This document shows positions 1-5,886 of a DNA stretch of 6,236 nt, piece by piece. The stretch spans positions 1-6,236 of the forward strand of contig JAAYJP010000229.1 in assembly GCA_012522875.1 (NCBI GenBank). The letters run 5' to 3'. Source of the DNA: Clostridiales bacterium (GTDB lineage: Bacteria; Bacillota; Clostridia; Christensenellales; Aristaeellaceae). The translations under genes were made by a program, and so were the position numbers. Numbering within the stretch: position 1 is the stretch's first letter; each line of letters starts with the position of its first letter. The notes beneath the pieces are model-generated. The model did not search any database and was not told where the DNA came from. It saw nothing but the letters and a program-made list of their open reading frames with translations.

Positions 1-615
1 CGGCGTGGCAAAACCATTGAAGCCACCGAAAAGGGGGAAAAGCTGATCGCCGTGGTACCGGAGGAAATCGCCTCGCCGGAGATGACCGGGCGCTGGGAGC
101 AGGCGCTGGAGGAAATCGCTGCCAAAAAGCGGGAGCCGGAGCGTTTCATGGCGGGCATTCAAAGGCTTGCTGCTTTTTTGGTGGAAACTGCCAAAAAAGA
201 AACAAAGCCCGTTCAGTTTGAGCGGGAGCAGCGCGGTAAGGGGGGCAGGGTTCATAAGGCACTCGCCATTAAGGTTTTGGAAGGTGTACAGTGTCCCCTG
301 TGCGGAAAAGCGGTACAGGAGAACAGCAAGGCGTTTGGCTGCGTCAACTGGAAAGCTGGCTGCCGCTTTACCCTCTGGAAAAACGCGCTGATAAGAGTAA
401 AGGGTCCAGTACTTAACGAGCGCTTGGTCAAGGCGCTTCTGATAGAGGGCCGCGTTTCAGGCACTACCGGGACCATAATCCTGGGGGAGGGCATGTTGCG
501 CTATTACCCCACCGGGGCGGAGCGTCCAGCTGTCAATATTTCCCTCAGCTATGAGGCAAAAAAGCAAGCGGATTCGCCGAAGAAGACGATTCCGGCGAGG
601 AAAAGGAAAACGTGA
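1..615 (+). CDS. topB: DNA topoisomerase III, C-terminal part (5' end outside window)
   Basis: The frame is open from base 1 and ends at TGA 613-615, giving 204 residues of a longer protein. Type IA topoisomerases of the TopB class relax or decatenate DNA by single-strand passage. The first residues (RRGKTIEATEKGEKLI) match the end of the topoisomerase core, where a KTIxxTEKG segment precedes the family's C-terminal helix with a W-x3-L-E-x-I pattern and FMAGI. A zinc-finger-like C-terminal repeat follows: Cys98, Cys101, Cys114 and Cys121 (bases 292-294, 301-303, 340-342, 361-363), with GCVNWKAGCRFTLWK typical of the topoisomerase C-terminal repeat. The tail is rich in Lys and Arg and probably contacts DNA. 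The catalytic tyrosine and Toprim domain lie upstream of the window. The GTG at 52 is internal, not a start. It is the upstream neighbour of the pyr operon, with no functional link apparent. Confidence 0.88.
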   Translation, partial: RRGKTIEATEKGEKLIAVVPEEIASPEMTGRWEQALEEIAAKKREPERFMAGIQRLAAFLVETAKKETKPVQFEREQRGKGGRVHKALAIKVLEGVQCPLCGKAVQENSKAFGCVNWKAGCRFTLWKNALIRVKGPVLNERLVKALLIEGRVSGTTGTIILGEGMLRYYPTGAERPAVNISLSYEAKKQADSPKKTIPARKRKT

Positions 616-644
616 GTGTCCCGAACCTGGCGCTTTACGCCGCC

Positions 645-674
645 TTGACAATGTCCGGAACGCTCTGCTAAGAT
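645..674 (+). promoter_or_regulatory. Sigma-A-type promoter for the pyr operon
   Basis: TTGACA at 645-650 is a perfect -35 hexamer. After an 18-base spacer comes TAAGAT at 669-674, a 4 of 6 match to TATAAT, preceded by TG one base upstream (666-667), which makes an extended -10. Transcription would start near 680-682, leaving a leader of about 57 nt before pyrC. It is the only sizeable gap upstream of the seven packed pyr genes, so it is the natural operon promoter. TTGACA also occurs by chance inside several genes here; this copy is singled out by its position and its extended -10. Assignment is from sequence only. Confidence 0.7.
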
Positions 675-682
675 ATCCCGGA

Positions 683-721
683 TGTTTGGTGGGAAAACAC
701 GCTTAACGTTCGGCGGTGTCC
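683..721 (+). promoter_or_regulatory. Possible structured leader of the pyr mRNA
   Basis: Two small hairpins can be drawn and they exclude each other. The first pairs TGTTT (683-687) with AAACA (695-699) around a 7-nt loop. The second pairs ACACGC (697-702) with GCGGTGT (713-719), with G715 bulged, and can extend to GG/CC at 692-693 and 720-721. The second ends 6 nt before the SD. Neither is followed by a run of T, so this is not an intrinsic attenuator. Stems this short can arise by chance, and a regulatory role is a guess. Confidence 0.22.
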
Positions 722-726
722 AGGAA

Positions 727-733
727 AAGGAGG
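727..733 (+). promoter_or_regulatory. Ribosome binding site of pyrC
   Basis: AAGGAGG is a full SD match lying 4 nt before ATG 738. The spacing is slightly short, but no other start fits as well; the next in-frame ATG, at 762, would remove the first eight residues and has no SD. Confidence 0.75.
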
Positions 734-737
734 CGGC

Positions 738-2009
738 ATGGACTATCTCCTGAAAGGGATTATGGATCACACCGGCGGGGAGGTGGTTTCAAAGGATATT
801 GGCTTAAGCCCGCAGGGATTGGTTCTGGATCCAGCCCTGGGGCCAAAAGGGCCATATATCACGATTGAGGGGAAAGACCTCCATTTGTTTCCGGGTTTCA
901 TGGATGTCCACGTGCATCTGAGGGAGCCCGGTTTTTCTTATAAGGAAACCATCGCATCAGGTACCCGGGCTGCGGCTCGGGGAGGGTTTGGCTATGTGTG
1001 CGCCATGCCCAATGTACGCCCGGTGCCTGACAGTTTGGAGAACCTAAAACTGCAACTCTCTCTGATTGAGAAGTCGGCGAAAATACCGGTACTGCCCTTT
1101 GGGGCCATCACCATGGGGCAGGAGGGCGCGGTGCTTTCGGATATGGCGGACATGGCGGAGCATGTGGCAGGGTTTTCGGACGATGGCCGGGGTATTCAGA
1201 ATGAGTTTGTGATGCGAAAAGCTATGAACATGGCCAAAAAACTGGACAAAATCATTGCTGCCCACTGCGAGGATGAATCGATGCTGGATGGCGGATATAT
1301 CCATCAGGGCGATTATGCAAGAAAACATGGCCACGCAGGCATCTCATCTGAGAGTGAGTGGCGGCAGTTGGACCGCGATCTGGCCCTGGCTGAGCAAACC
1401 GGATGTAAGTACCATGTGTGCCATGTTTCGGCCAAGGAGAGTGTGTCCCTGATCCGACGGGCCAAGGCCCGGGGAGTGGATGTGAGTTGTGAGACGGCAC
1501 CCCACTATCTTTTGCTCGATGACAGCCAGCTTATTGAGGGAGGCCGTTTCAAAATGAACCCGCCTTTGCGGGGCAGGGAAGACCGTGAGGCCCTGCTTGA
1601 GGGGCTGATGGACGGCACCATCGACATGATCGCCACTGACCATGCTCCCCACAGTGCTGAAGAGAAGTCCCGGGGGCTTGCCCTCAGCCTATTTGGTGTC
1701 GTGGGCTTGGAAACGGCCTTTATTGCCTTGTATACAGGGCTGGTGAGGCCTGGCCTTATGAGCCTGAGGACGCTGGTCGACCTGATGTCGCATCAGCCCA
1801 AGCAGCGTTTTGGAATTCCCCCACAGGCGGACTGCACCTTGTTTGACCTGGGGGCCAGGAGTACGGTAGACCCTGGGATGTTTTTATCCAAGGGGCGCAG
1901 CACCCCCTTTGAAGGGAGGGTGGTGTATGGCCGCTGCCTTTATTCGTCAAGCGGTGCAAAAACCACCTGGATGGACCAGGCTTATTTCAATCAGGAGGGT
2001 CTTGCTTGA
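738..2009 (+). CDS. pyrC: Dihydroorotase (class I type)
   Basis: Closes N-carbamoyl-L-aspartate to L-dihydroorotate, the third step of UMP synthesis, in the cytoplasm. The 423-residue length is normal for bacterial class I dihydroorotases. The amidohydrolase barrel is intact: metal ligands HVH (His58, His60) followed by Arg62 in HVHLREPG, substrate Asn92 in AMPN, FSDDG (Asp148/149, one being the aspartate ligand), His176 in AAHCED, His229 in HVS, Asn274 in MNPPLR and catalytic Asp301 in ATDHAPH. The N-terminal 50 residues do not show the usual NGRVIDP-like opening. Near the C-terminus the normal NPA...GxIxxGxxADL stretch is shortened to QPKQRFGIPPQADCTL (353-368). The ADxxLFD, TVDP and TPFEG elements are still there. 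It is the first gene of the operon, and its TGA overlaps the start of pyrK. An allantoinase or hydantoinase is unlikely given LREPG, MNPPLR and the pyr context. Confidence 0.95.
   Translation: MDYLLKGIMDHTGGEVVSKDIGLSPQGLVLDPALGPKGPYITIEGKDLHLFPGFMDVHVHLREPGFSYKETIASGTRAAARGGFGYVCAMPNVRPVPDSLENLKLQLSLIEKSAKIPVLPFGAITMGQEGAVLSDMADMAEHVAGFSDDGRGIQNEFVMRKAMNMAKKLDKIIAAHCEDESMLDGGYIHQGDYARKHGHAGISSESEWRQLDRDLALAEQTGCKYHVCHVSAKESVSLIRRAKARGVDVSCETAPHYLLLDDSQLIEGGRFKMNPPLRGREDREALLEGLMDGTIDMIATDHAPHSAEEKSRGLALSLFGVVGLETAFIALYTGLVRPGLMSLRTLVDLMSHQPKQRFGIPPQADCTLFDLGARSTVDPGMFLSKGRSTPFEGRVVYGRCLYSSSGAKTTWMDQAYFNQEGLA
1993..1999 (+). promoter_or_regulatory. Ribosome binding site fixing the TTG start of pyrK
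   Basis: AGGAGGG lies inside the end of pyrC, 6 nt before TTG 2006. This ideal spacing supports TTG as the start. The next in-frame candidate, GTG 2018, would be 18 nt away. Confidence 0.75.
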
Positions 2010-2737
2010 AGCAGTGTGTGTATCTGATTGAGGAGAACGAGCAAATCGCTCAAAACACCTACCGCATCGTATTCTCGGGGGACACCTCCGCATTTACCGC
2101 CCCAGGGCAGTTTTTGAACCTGGAGGTGAGCGGGCTCTACCTGCGCCGGCCCTTCTCCGTGTGCGAATGGGAGAAGGGCCATGTTTCCATCGTGTACAAA
2201 GTGGTGGGTGCCGGCACCCAGAAAATGTCCACCTTTAAAAGGGGGCGCGAGGTGGATGTCCTGACTGGGCTGGGGAAAGGATTTGACACAGAAAACAGCG
2301 GTCCGCGTCCTTTGCTGATTGGCGGGGGAGCAGGTGTGCCGCCCCTGATGATGCTCTGCAAAATGCTGTTGGCGCAGAAGAAACAGCCCACCGTTGCCGT
2401 GGGATTTGGAAGCGCCGGGGAAGCGTTCTTTCAGGATGCCTTTCGAAATCTTGGGGTGCCTGTGAGCATTGCCACCATGGATGGCTCCCTGGGGGCCAAG
2501 GGCATGGTGCTTGATGCCTGCAGGATGGATGCTTGCACATATTTCTACGCCTGCGGTCCCATCGCGATGCTAAAGGCCGTTTGTGCCGCCTCCTGCAGCG
2601 ATGGGCAGGTAAGCCTGGAGGAGCGAATGGGCTGCGGCTTTGGCGCTTGCATGGGCTGCACCGTCATTACCCAGAGGGGTCCAAAACGTGTGTGCACGGA
2701 AGGCCCGGTATTTGACAAGGGGGAGCTGGTTTGGTAA
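2006..2737 (+). CDS. pyrK: Dihydroorotate dehydrogenase B, electron transfer subunit (FAD, 2Fe-2S)
   Basis: Partner of PyrD in the class 1B enzyme; it carries electrons from the FMN of PyrD through a [2Fe-2S] cluster and FAD to NAD+. The 243 residues form a ferredoxin-reductase-type fold. APGQF at 32-36 and the FAD motif LRRPFS at 46-51 are followed by VVGAGTQ (67-72), the nucleotide loop IGGGAGVPP (105-113), and YACGP (181-185) of the NAD-binding domain. The C-terminal cluster site has Cys210, Cys215, Cys218 and Cys230 (x4, x2, x11) in GCGFGACMGC...VCTEGPVF, with the family's SLEERMGCG lead-in. The start is TTG, overlapping the pyrC stop in TTGA, chosen because of the SD at 1993-1999. Its stop lies inside the first codons of pyrD, so the two subunits are likely translated together. 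Confidence 0.95.
   Translation: MKQCVYLIEENEQIAQNTYRIVFSGDTSAFTAPGQFLNLEVSGLYLRRPFSVCEWEKGHVSIVYKVVGAGTQKMSTFKRGREVDVLTGLGKGFDTENSGPRPLLIGGGAGVPPLMMLCKMLLAQKKQPTVAVGFGSAGEAFFQDAFRNLGVPVSIATMDGSLGAKGMVLDACRMDACTYFYACGPIAMLKAVCAASCSDGQVSLEERMGCGFGACMGCTVITQRGPKRVCTEGPVFDKGELVW
2719..2725 (+). promoter_or_regulatory. Ribosome binding site of pyrD, favouring TTG 2731
   Basis: GGGGGAG sits 5 nt before TTG 2731 and 14 nt before ATG 2740. The spacing favours TTG, which makes the protein begin MVNMAV rather than MAV. Confidence 0.55.
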
Positions 2738-3642
2738 ACATGGCCGTCATACTCTGCGGCATTGCGATGCCAAACCCTGTCATTGCGGCCAGCGGCACCT
2801 TTGGATTTGGGGAGGATTTCGCCAGGCTGTATGATATCAACTGCCTGGGCAGTTTCTCCATGAAGGGTACCACCCTGAGCGCACGGGAAGGCAACCCCAC
2901 GCCCCGCATTGCCGAATGTGCCTCCGGGATGCTCAATGCCGTTGGGCTGCAGAATCCGGGGATTGACAAGGTGATCTCAGAAGAATTGCCCAAAATTGGA
3001 GAATTTTATCATCGGCCGGTGATGGCCAATGTCAGCGGGTTCTCGGTGGATGAGTATGCGGAAATCTGCCGGAGGCTTGATGGTCAGGCTCAGGTTGGAT
3101 GGATTGAGCTCAACATTTCCTGCCCCAATGTGCATGGCGGTGGCCTGGCTTTTGGCACATCCCCGCATTCAGCGGCCCAGGTGACCCGTGCTGCGCGGCG
3201 GGCAACGGTAAAACCGCTGATTGTTAAACTCTCACCCAATGTGACCGACATCGTTGAGGTGGCCCGGGCCTGCGAGGCCGAAGGAGCGGATGGGCTGAGC
3301 CTGATCAATACCCTTCTGGGCATGCGCCTTGATCTGAAAACCCGGCGGCCAGTACTCAGGAATATCACTGGCGGCCTCTCCGGCCCCGCGGTCTTTCCGG
3401 TGGCGCTGCGCATGATATATCAGGTGTATCAAGGAGTGCGTGTGCCGTTGGTGGGAATTGGTGGGATTTCCAGCGCGAAAGATGTGCTTGAAATGATGCT
3501 GGCGGGAGCCACGGCCGTGCAGGTGGGCAGCGCCAATCTGGTTAATCCCTATGCCTGTCGGGATATTATCAAGGCGTTGCCTGATGCAATGGCGGATTAT
3601 GGTATCAAAAACCTGAACGACTTAATTGGAGGTGCGCACTGA
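2731..3642 (+). CDS. pyrD: Dihydroorotate dehydrogenase B, catalytic subunit (FMN)
   Basis: Oxidises dihydroorotate to orotate, step four of the pathway, as the FMN subunit of a PyrD-PyrK complex. The 303-residue length and the adjacent pyrK mark it as class 1B (pyrDB), an NAD-linked cytoplasmic enzyme. Visible family motifs: NPVIAASGTFGFG (15-27), Lys45 in SMKGTT, NAVGLQNPG (69-77), Asn128 and the catalytic-base Cys131 in ELNISCPNVHGGG, Lys166 in VKLSPN, INTLLG (192-197), GGLSGPA (214-220) and the FMN phosphate loop GIGGISS (242-248), then QVGSAN. It overlaps pyrK by 7 nt if TTG 2731 is the start; ATG 2740 is the alternative and would remove three residues. No membrane-targeting N-terminus of the class 2 type is present. 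Confidence 0.95.
   Translation: MVNMAVILCGIAMPNPVIAASGTFGFGEDFARLYDINCLGSFSMKGTTLSAREGNPTPRIAECASGMLNAVGLQNPGIDKVISEELPKIGEFYHRPVMANVSGFSVDEYAEICRRLDGQAQVGWIELNISCPNVHGGGLAFGTSPHSAAQVTRAARRATVKPLIVKLSPNVTDIVEVARACEAEGADGLSLINTLLGMRLDLKTRRPVLRNITGGLSGPAVFPVALRMIYQVYQGVRVPLVGIGGISSAKDVLEMMLAGATAVQVGSANLVNPYACRDIIKALPDAMADYGIKNLNDLIGGAH
3628..3633 (+). promoter_or_regulatory. Ribosome binding site of pyrF
   Basis: GGAGGT near the end of pyrD lies 8 nt before ATG 3642. The pyrD stop and the pyrF start share one base (TGATG), an arrangement suited to coupled translation. Confidence 0.7.
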
Positions 3643-4343
3643 TGGCAAGGGATGTGATCGTTGCCCTGGACTTTCCGGGCCGTTCTGAAGCCCTGGGCTT
3701 CCTTGACAGGTTCAAAGCAGATAAACCCTTTGTGAAAATTGGTATGGAGCTTTTTTATCGGGAAGGGCAGGATATGGTAAGGGAGATTGCCATGCGCGGG
3801 CATCGCATTTTTCTGGACCTCAAACTCCATGATATCCCCAATACTGTGGCAGGGGCGATCAGATCACTGGGACAGCTGGACGTGGACATGATCAATCTGC
3901 ACGCTGGGGGCGGTGTTCAGATGATGCGGGGAGCGTCCGAGGCGTTGTCTGCCCTTGGCTCCAGAAAACCACTGCTTATTGCGGTAACAGTGCTTACTTC
4001 CCTTGATGAAGCAGCGCTAAGAAGGGAACTGCTGGTCTCGCAGCCATTGAAACAAACTGTCCTGCGCTATGCTCAAAACGCGAAAGAGGCGGGTCTTGAT
4101 GGCGTGGTCTGCTCACCGCTGGAAGCCAAAGGGGTACATGAGGCATTTGGCCAGGACTTCATCACTGTAACACCCGGCATTCGATTCGCTGATGCACATA
4201 AAGGGGATCAGCAGCGTGTGACGACACCCAGGGAGGCGCGCGCTTTGGGAACAGACTATATCGTGGTGGGGCGTCCCATCACCCGGGCACAGGACCCGGT
4301 GGAAGTGTATAGGAGGTGTTTGAGTGACTTCGTCAACCCATGA
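3642..4343 (+). CDS. pyrF: Orotidine-5'-phosphate decarboxylase
   Basis: Decarboxylates OMP to UMP, the last step of the pathway, in the cytoplasm as a dimer in this family. At 233 residues it has the usual length of the short bacterial (B. subtilis/E. coli-like) group. The signature is complete: Asp10 in VALDFPG, Lys32 in VKIGMELF, and the catalytic D-x-K-x2-D at Asp59, Lys61 and Asp64 in FLDLKLHDIPNTV. The substrate-phosphate residues follow: LTSL (118-121), TPGIR with Arg181, GDQQR (188-192) and VVGRPIT with Arg211. The start ATG shares one base with the pyrD stop and has a good SD. Its last 20 nt overlap pyrE. It precedes pyrE in the operon although it acts after it in the pathway. Confidence 0.96.
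   Translation: MARDVIVALDFPGRSEALGFLDRFKADKPFVKIGMELFYREGQDMVREIAMRGHRIFLDLKLHDIPNTVAGAIRSLGQLDVDMINLHAGGGVQMMRGASEALSALGSRKPLLIAVTVLTSLDEAALRRELLVSQPLKQTVLRYAQNAKEAGLDGVVCSPLEAKGVHEAFGQDFITVTPGIRFADAHKGDQQRVTTPREARALGTDYIVVGRPITRAQDPVEVYRRCLSDFVNP
4311..4316 (+). promoter_or_regulatory. Ribosome binding site fixing the GTG start of pyrE
   Basis: AGGAGG inside the 3' end of pyrF lies 7 nt before GTG 4324. No ATG in that frame is close enough to compete, so GTG is the start and the overlap with pyrF is real. Confidence 0.75.
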
Positions 4344-4965
4344 GATCATCGCCGGCGGGCTTCTTGACATTGGCGCAGTTTTTCTGCGCCCGGACCGGCC
4401 TTTCATCTGGGCCAGCGGTATCAAAAGCCCCATCTACTGCGACAACCGGCTGACGCTTTCCGACCCGGAGCTGCGTACACAGATCGAGTCAGCCATTGCT
4501 GGCACTATCAGGGAGAAGTATCCTGAAGCGGATGCAATCATGGGTACCAGCACTGCCGGCATTCCCCATGCCGCCATCGCGGCACACCTGCTTGGGCTGC
4601 CCATGGGCTATGTGCGTGCGGGCTCAAAAGATCATGGCCGAAGGAACCGAATAGAGGGAAGGCTGGAGCCGGGCTGGCAGGTGGTGGTGGTAGAGGATCT
4701 GATTTCAACCGGCGGCAGCGTCATCGATGTAGTGGAGGCGTTGCGTGATGCAGGGGCTTATGTGCTGGGTGTAGTCAGCATTTTTACCTATGGTATGAGG
4801 GAAAGCCAAAAGAGCCTTGGGGCTTCAGGGATCGAGAACACCAGCCTGACTGATTTCGATACGGTGGTGAATATGGCGGCCCGGATGGGACGTATCCGGC
4901 ATGAAGACATCGCGAGGCTTATGGCCTTTCGTGATAATCCAGGGGATGAAAGGTGGATATTATAA
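4324..4965 (+). CDS. pyrE: Orotate phosphoribosyltransferase
   Basis: Joins orotate to PRPP to give OMP and pyrophosphate, the fifth step, in the cytoplasm as a dimer in this family. The 213-residue length is normal. The PRPP-binding signature VVVVEDLISTGGS (120-132) is intact. Also present are the orotate and dimer region SGIKSPIYCDNR (31-42), MGTSTAGIPHAAI (73-85) and the mobile loop YVRAGSKDHG...IEG (96-112), with Lys102 and His104 conserved. In that loop a second lysine often found two residues after the Arg (YVRSKxK in B. subtilis) is replaced here by Gly100. The start is GTG with a strong SD, overlapping pyrF by 20 nt. The stop TAA is in the same frame as pyrB and lies 6 nt before it. 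Confidence 0.95.
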   Translation: MTSSTHEIIAGGLLDIGAVFLRPDRPFIWASGIKSPIYCDNRLTLSDPELRTQIESAIAGTIREKYPEADAIMGTSTAGIPHAAIAAHLLGLPMGYVRAGSKDHGRRNRIEGRLEPGWQVVVVEDLISTGGSVIDVVEALRDAGAYVLGVVSIFTYGMRESQKSLGASGIENTSLTDFDTVVNMAARMGRIRHEDIARLMAFRDNPGDERWIL

Positions 4966-4971
4966 AAACCT

Positions 4972-5886
4972 ATGAGGCACATTTTGAGTATGGCGGACCT
5001 CTCTGTGGCCGAAATCGACGACTTGATCGTCACATCGCAGGATATCATCAGGAGCCCGGAGAAATACCGGGATATCTGCCGGTACAAAAAGCTGGCTACC
5101 CTTTTCTTTGAACCATCCACCAGGACCCGGCTCAGTTTTGAGGCTGCCATGTATGAGCTGGGCGGCCAGGTGCTTGGCTTCTCAGAAGCCTCCTCAAGTT
5201 CCGCAGCAAAGGGGGAGAGCGTGGCGGATACCATCCGTACAGTATGCTGTTACGCGGACATCATCGCCATGCGCCATCCCAAGGAAGGGGCGCCCACGGT
5301 GGCAGCCACCCATGCAAGCGTACCAATCATTAATGGCGGTGACGGCGGGCATAACCATCCCACACAGACGCTGGCCGACCTGCTGACCATCAAGCTGGAA
5401 AAAGGCCATTTTGAGGGACTCACCGTGGGGCTGTGCGGTGATCTGAAATTCGGCCGCACGGTGCATTCCCTGGTACACGCCATGTGCCGATATCCGGGCG
5501 TCCGCTTTGTGCTCATATCGCCTGAAGAACTGAAGGTGCCCAGTTATGTCAAGCTCCCCCTGAAAGAAGGCGGCGTCCCCTATGATCAGACAACGGACCT
5601 TGTAAGTGTGTTGCCAGAACTTGATGTCCTCTACATGACCCGGGTGCAGCGGGAACGCTTCTTTAATGAGGATGACTATGTGCGGCTGAAGGACAGCTAC
5701 ATCCTCACCTCGGAAAAACTGACCTGTGCAAAGCCCGACCTTTCTATTATGCACCCGCTGCCCCGGGTCAATGAGATTTCCACCGAAATTGACCCGGACC
5801 CAAGAGCTTGTTATTTCCGTCAGGCGCTCAATGGGAAGTACATCCGCATGGCGCTTATCCTGAAACTTCTGGAGGAATCAGCATGA
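4972..5886 (+). CDS. pyrB: Aspartate carbamoyltransferase, catalytic chain
   Basis: Transfers the carbamoyl group from carbamoyl phosphate to aspartate, the committed step. At 304 residues it has the family's usual length. Carbamoyl-phosphate residues: FFEPSTRTR (45-53) with Ser49, Thr50, Arg51 and Thr52, then the mobile loop Lys80 in AAKGES, Arg101 in MRHP, and His129 and Gln132 in HNHPTQ. Aspartate side: Arg162 in KFGRTVHS, Arg224 and Gln226 in TRVQRER, and HPLPR (261-265). An ornithine carbamoyltransferase is excluded by these motifs and by pyrI next door. The start ATG 4972 gives MRHILSMADL, matching the family opening MKHL...; a stop lies in frame at 4963. There is no well-placed SD: the nearest, AAGGTGG at 4950-4956, is 15 nt away. 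TTG 4984 has GAGG 6 nt upstream but would lose the conserved MRHI. Confidence 0.96.
   Translation: MRHILSMADLSVAEIDDLIVTSQDIIRSPEKYRDICRYKKLATLFFEPSTRTRLSFEAAMYELGGQVLGFSEASSSSAAKGESVADTIRTVCCYADIIAMRHPKEGAPTVAATHASVPIINGGDGGHNHPTQTLADLLTIKLEKGHFEGLTVGLCGDLKFGRTVHSLVHAMCRYPGVRFVLISPEELKVPSYVKLPLKEGGVPYDQTTDLVSVLPELDVLYMTRVQRERFFNEDDYVRLKDSYILTSEKLTCAKPDLSIMHPLPRVNEISTEIDPDPRACYFRQALNGKYIRMALILKLLEESA
5871..5875 (+). promoter_or_regulatory. Ribosome binding site of pyrI
   Basis: GGAGG in the last codons of pyrB lies 7 nt before ATG 5883, which overlaps the pyrB stop as ATGA. This suits the matched output needed for a PyrB-PyrI complex. Confidence 0.7.

Noticed and set aside
52..54. GTG as the start of a separate small zinc-finger gene
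   Set aside because: The frame is open to the left edge, the residues before it are clear topoisomerase III sequence, and no SD precedes the GTG.
629..641. Hairpin GGCG-CTTTA-CGCC after topB as an intrinsic terminator
   Set aside because: The stem is only 4 bp and no run of T follows it.
677..740. E. coli pyrC-style start-site switching at the CCCGG stretch
   Set aside because: The C residues lie only 3-5 nt past the -10, closer than normal initiation, and the leader has no CCTCC-like segment to pair with the SD.
2712..2740. TTGACA (2712-2717) with TAAACA 17 nt later as an internal promoter before pyrD
   Set aside because: The -35 match is made by pyrK codons for Phe-Asp-Lys, the -10 matches at only 3 of 6 positions, and TTGACA recurs inside other genes here (near 2283, 2963, 3703 and 4364) without a -10.
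5194..5754. Long open frame of 186 codons on the minus strand inside pyrB
   Set aside because: It lies antisense to a gene with complete catalytic motifs and shows no recognisable motif of its own. Such frames are common opposite GC-rich genes.
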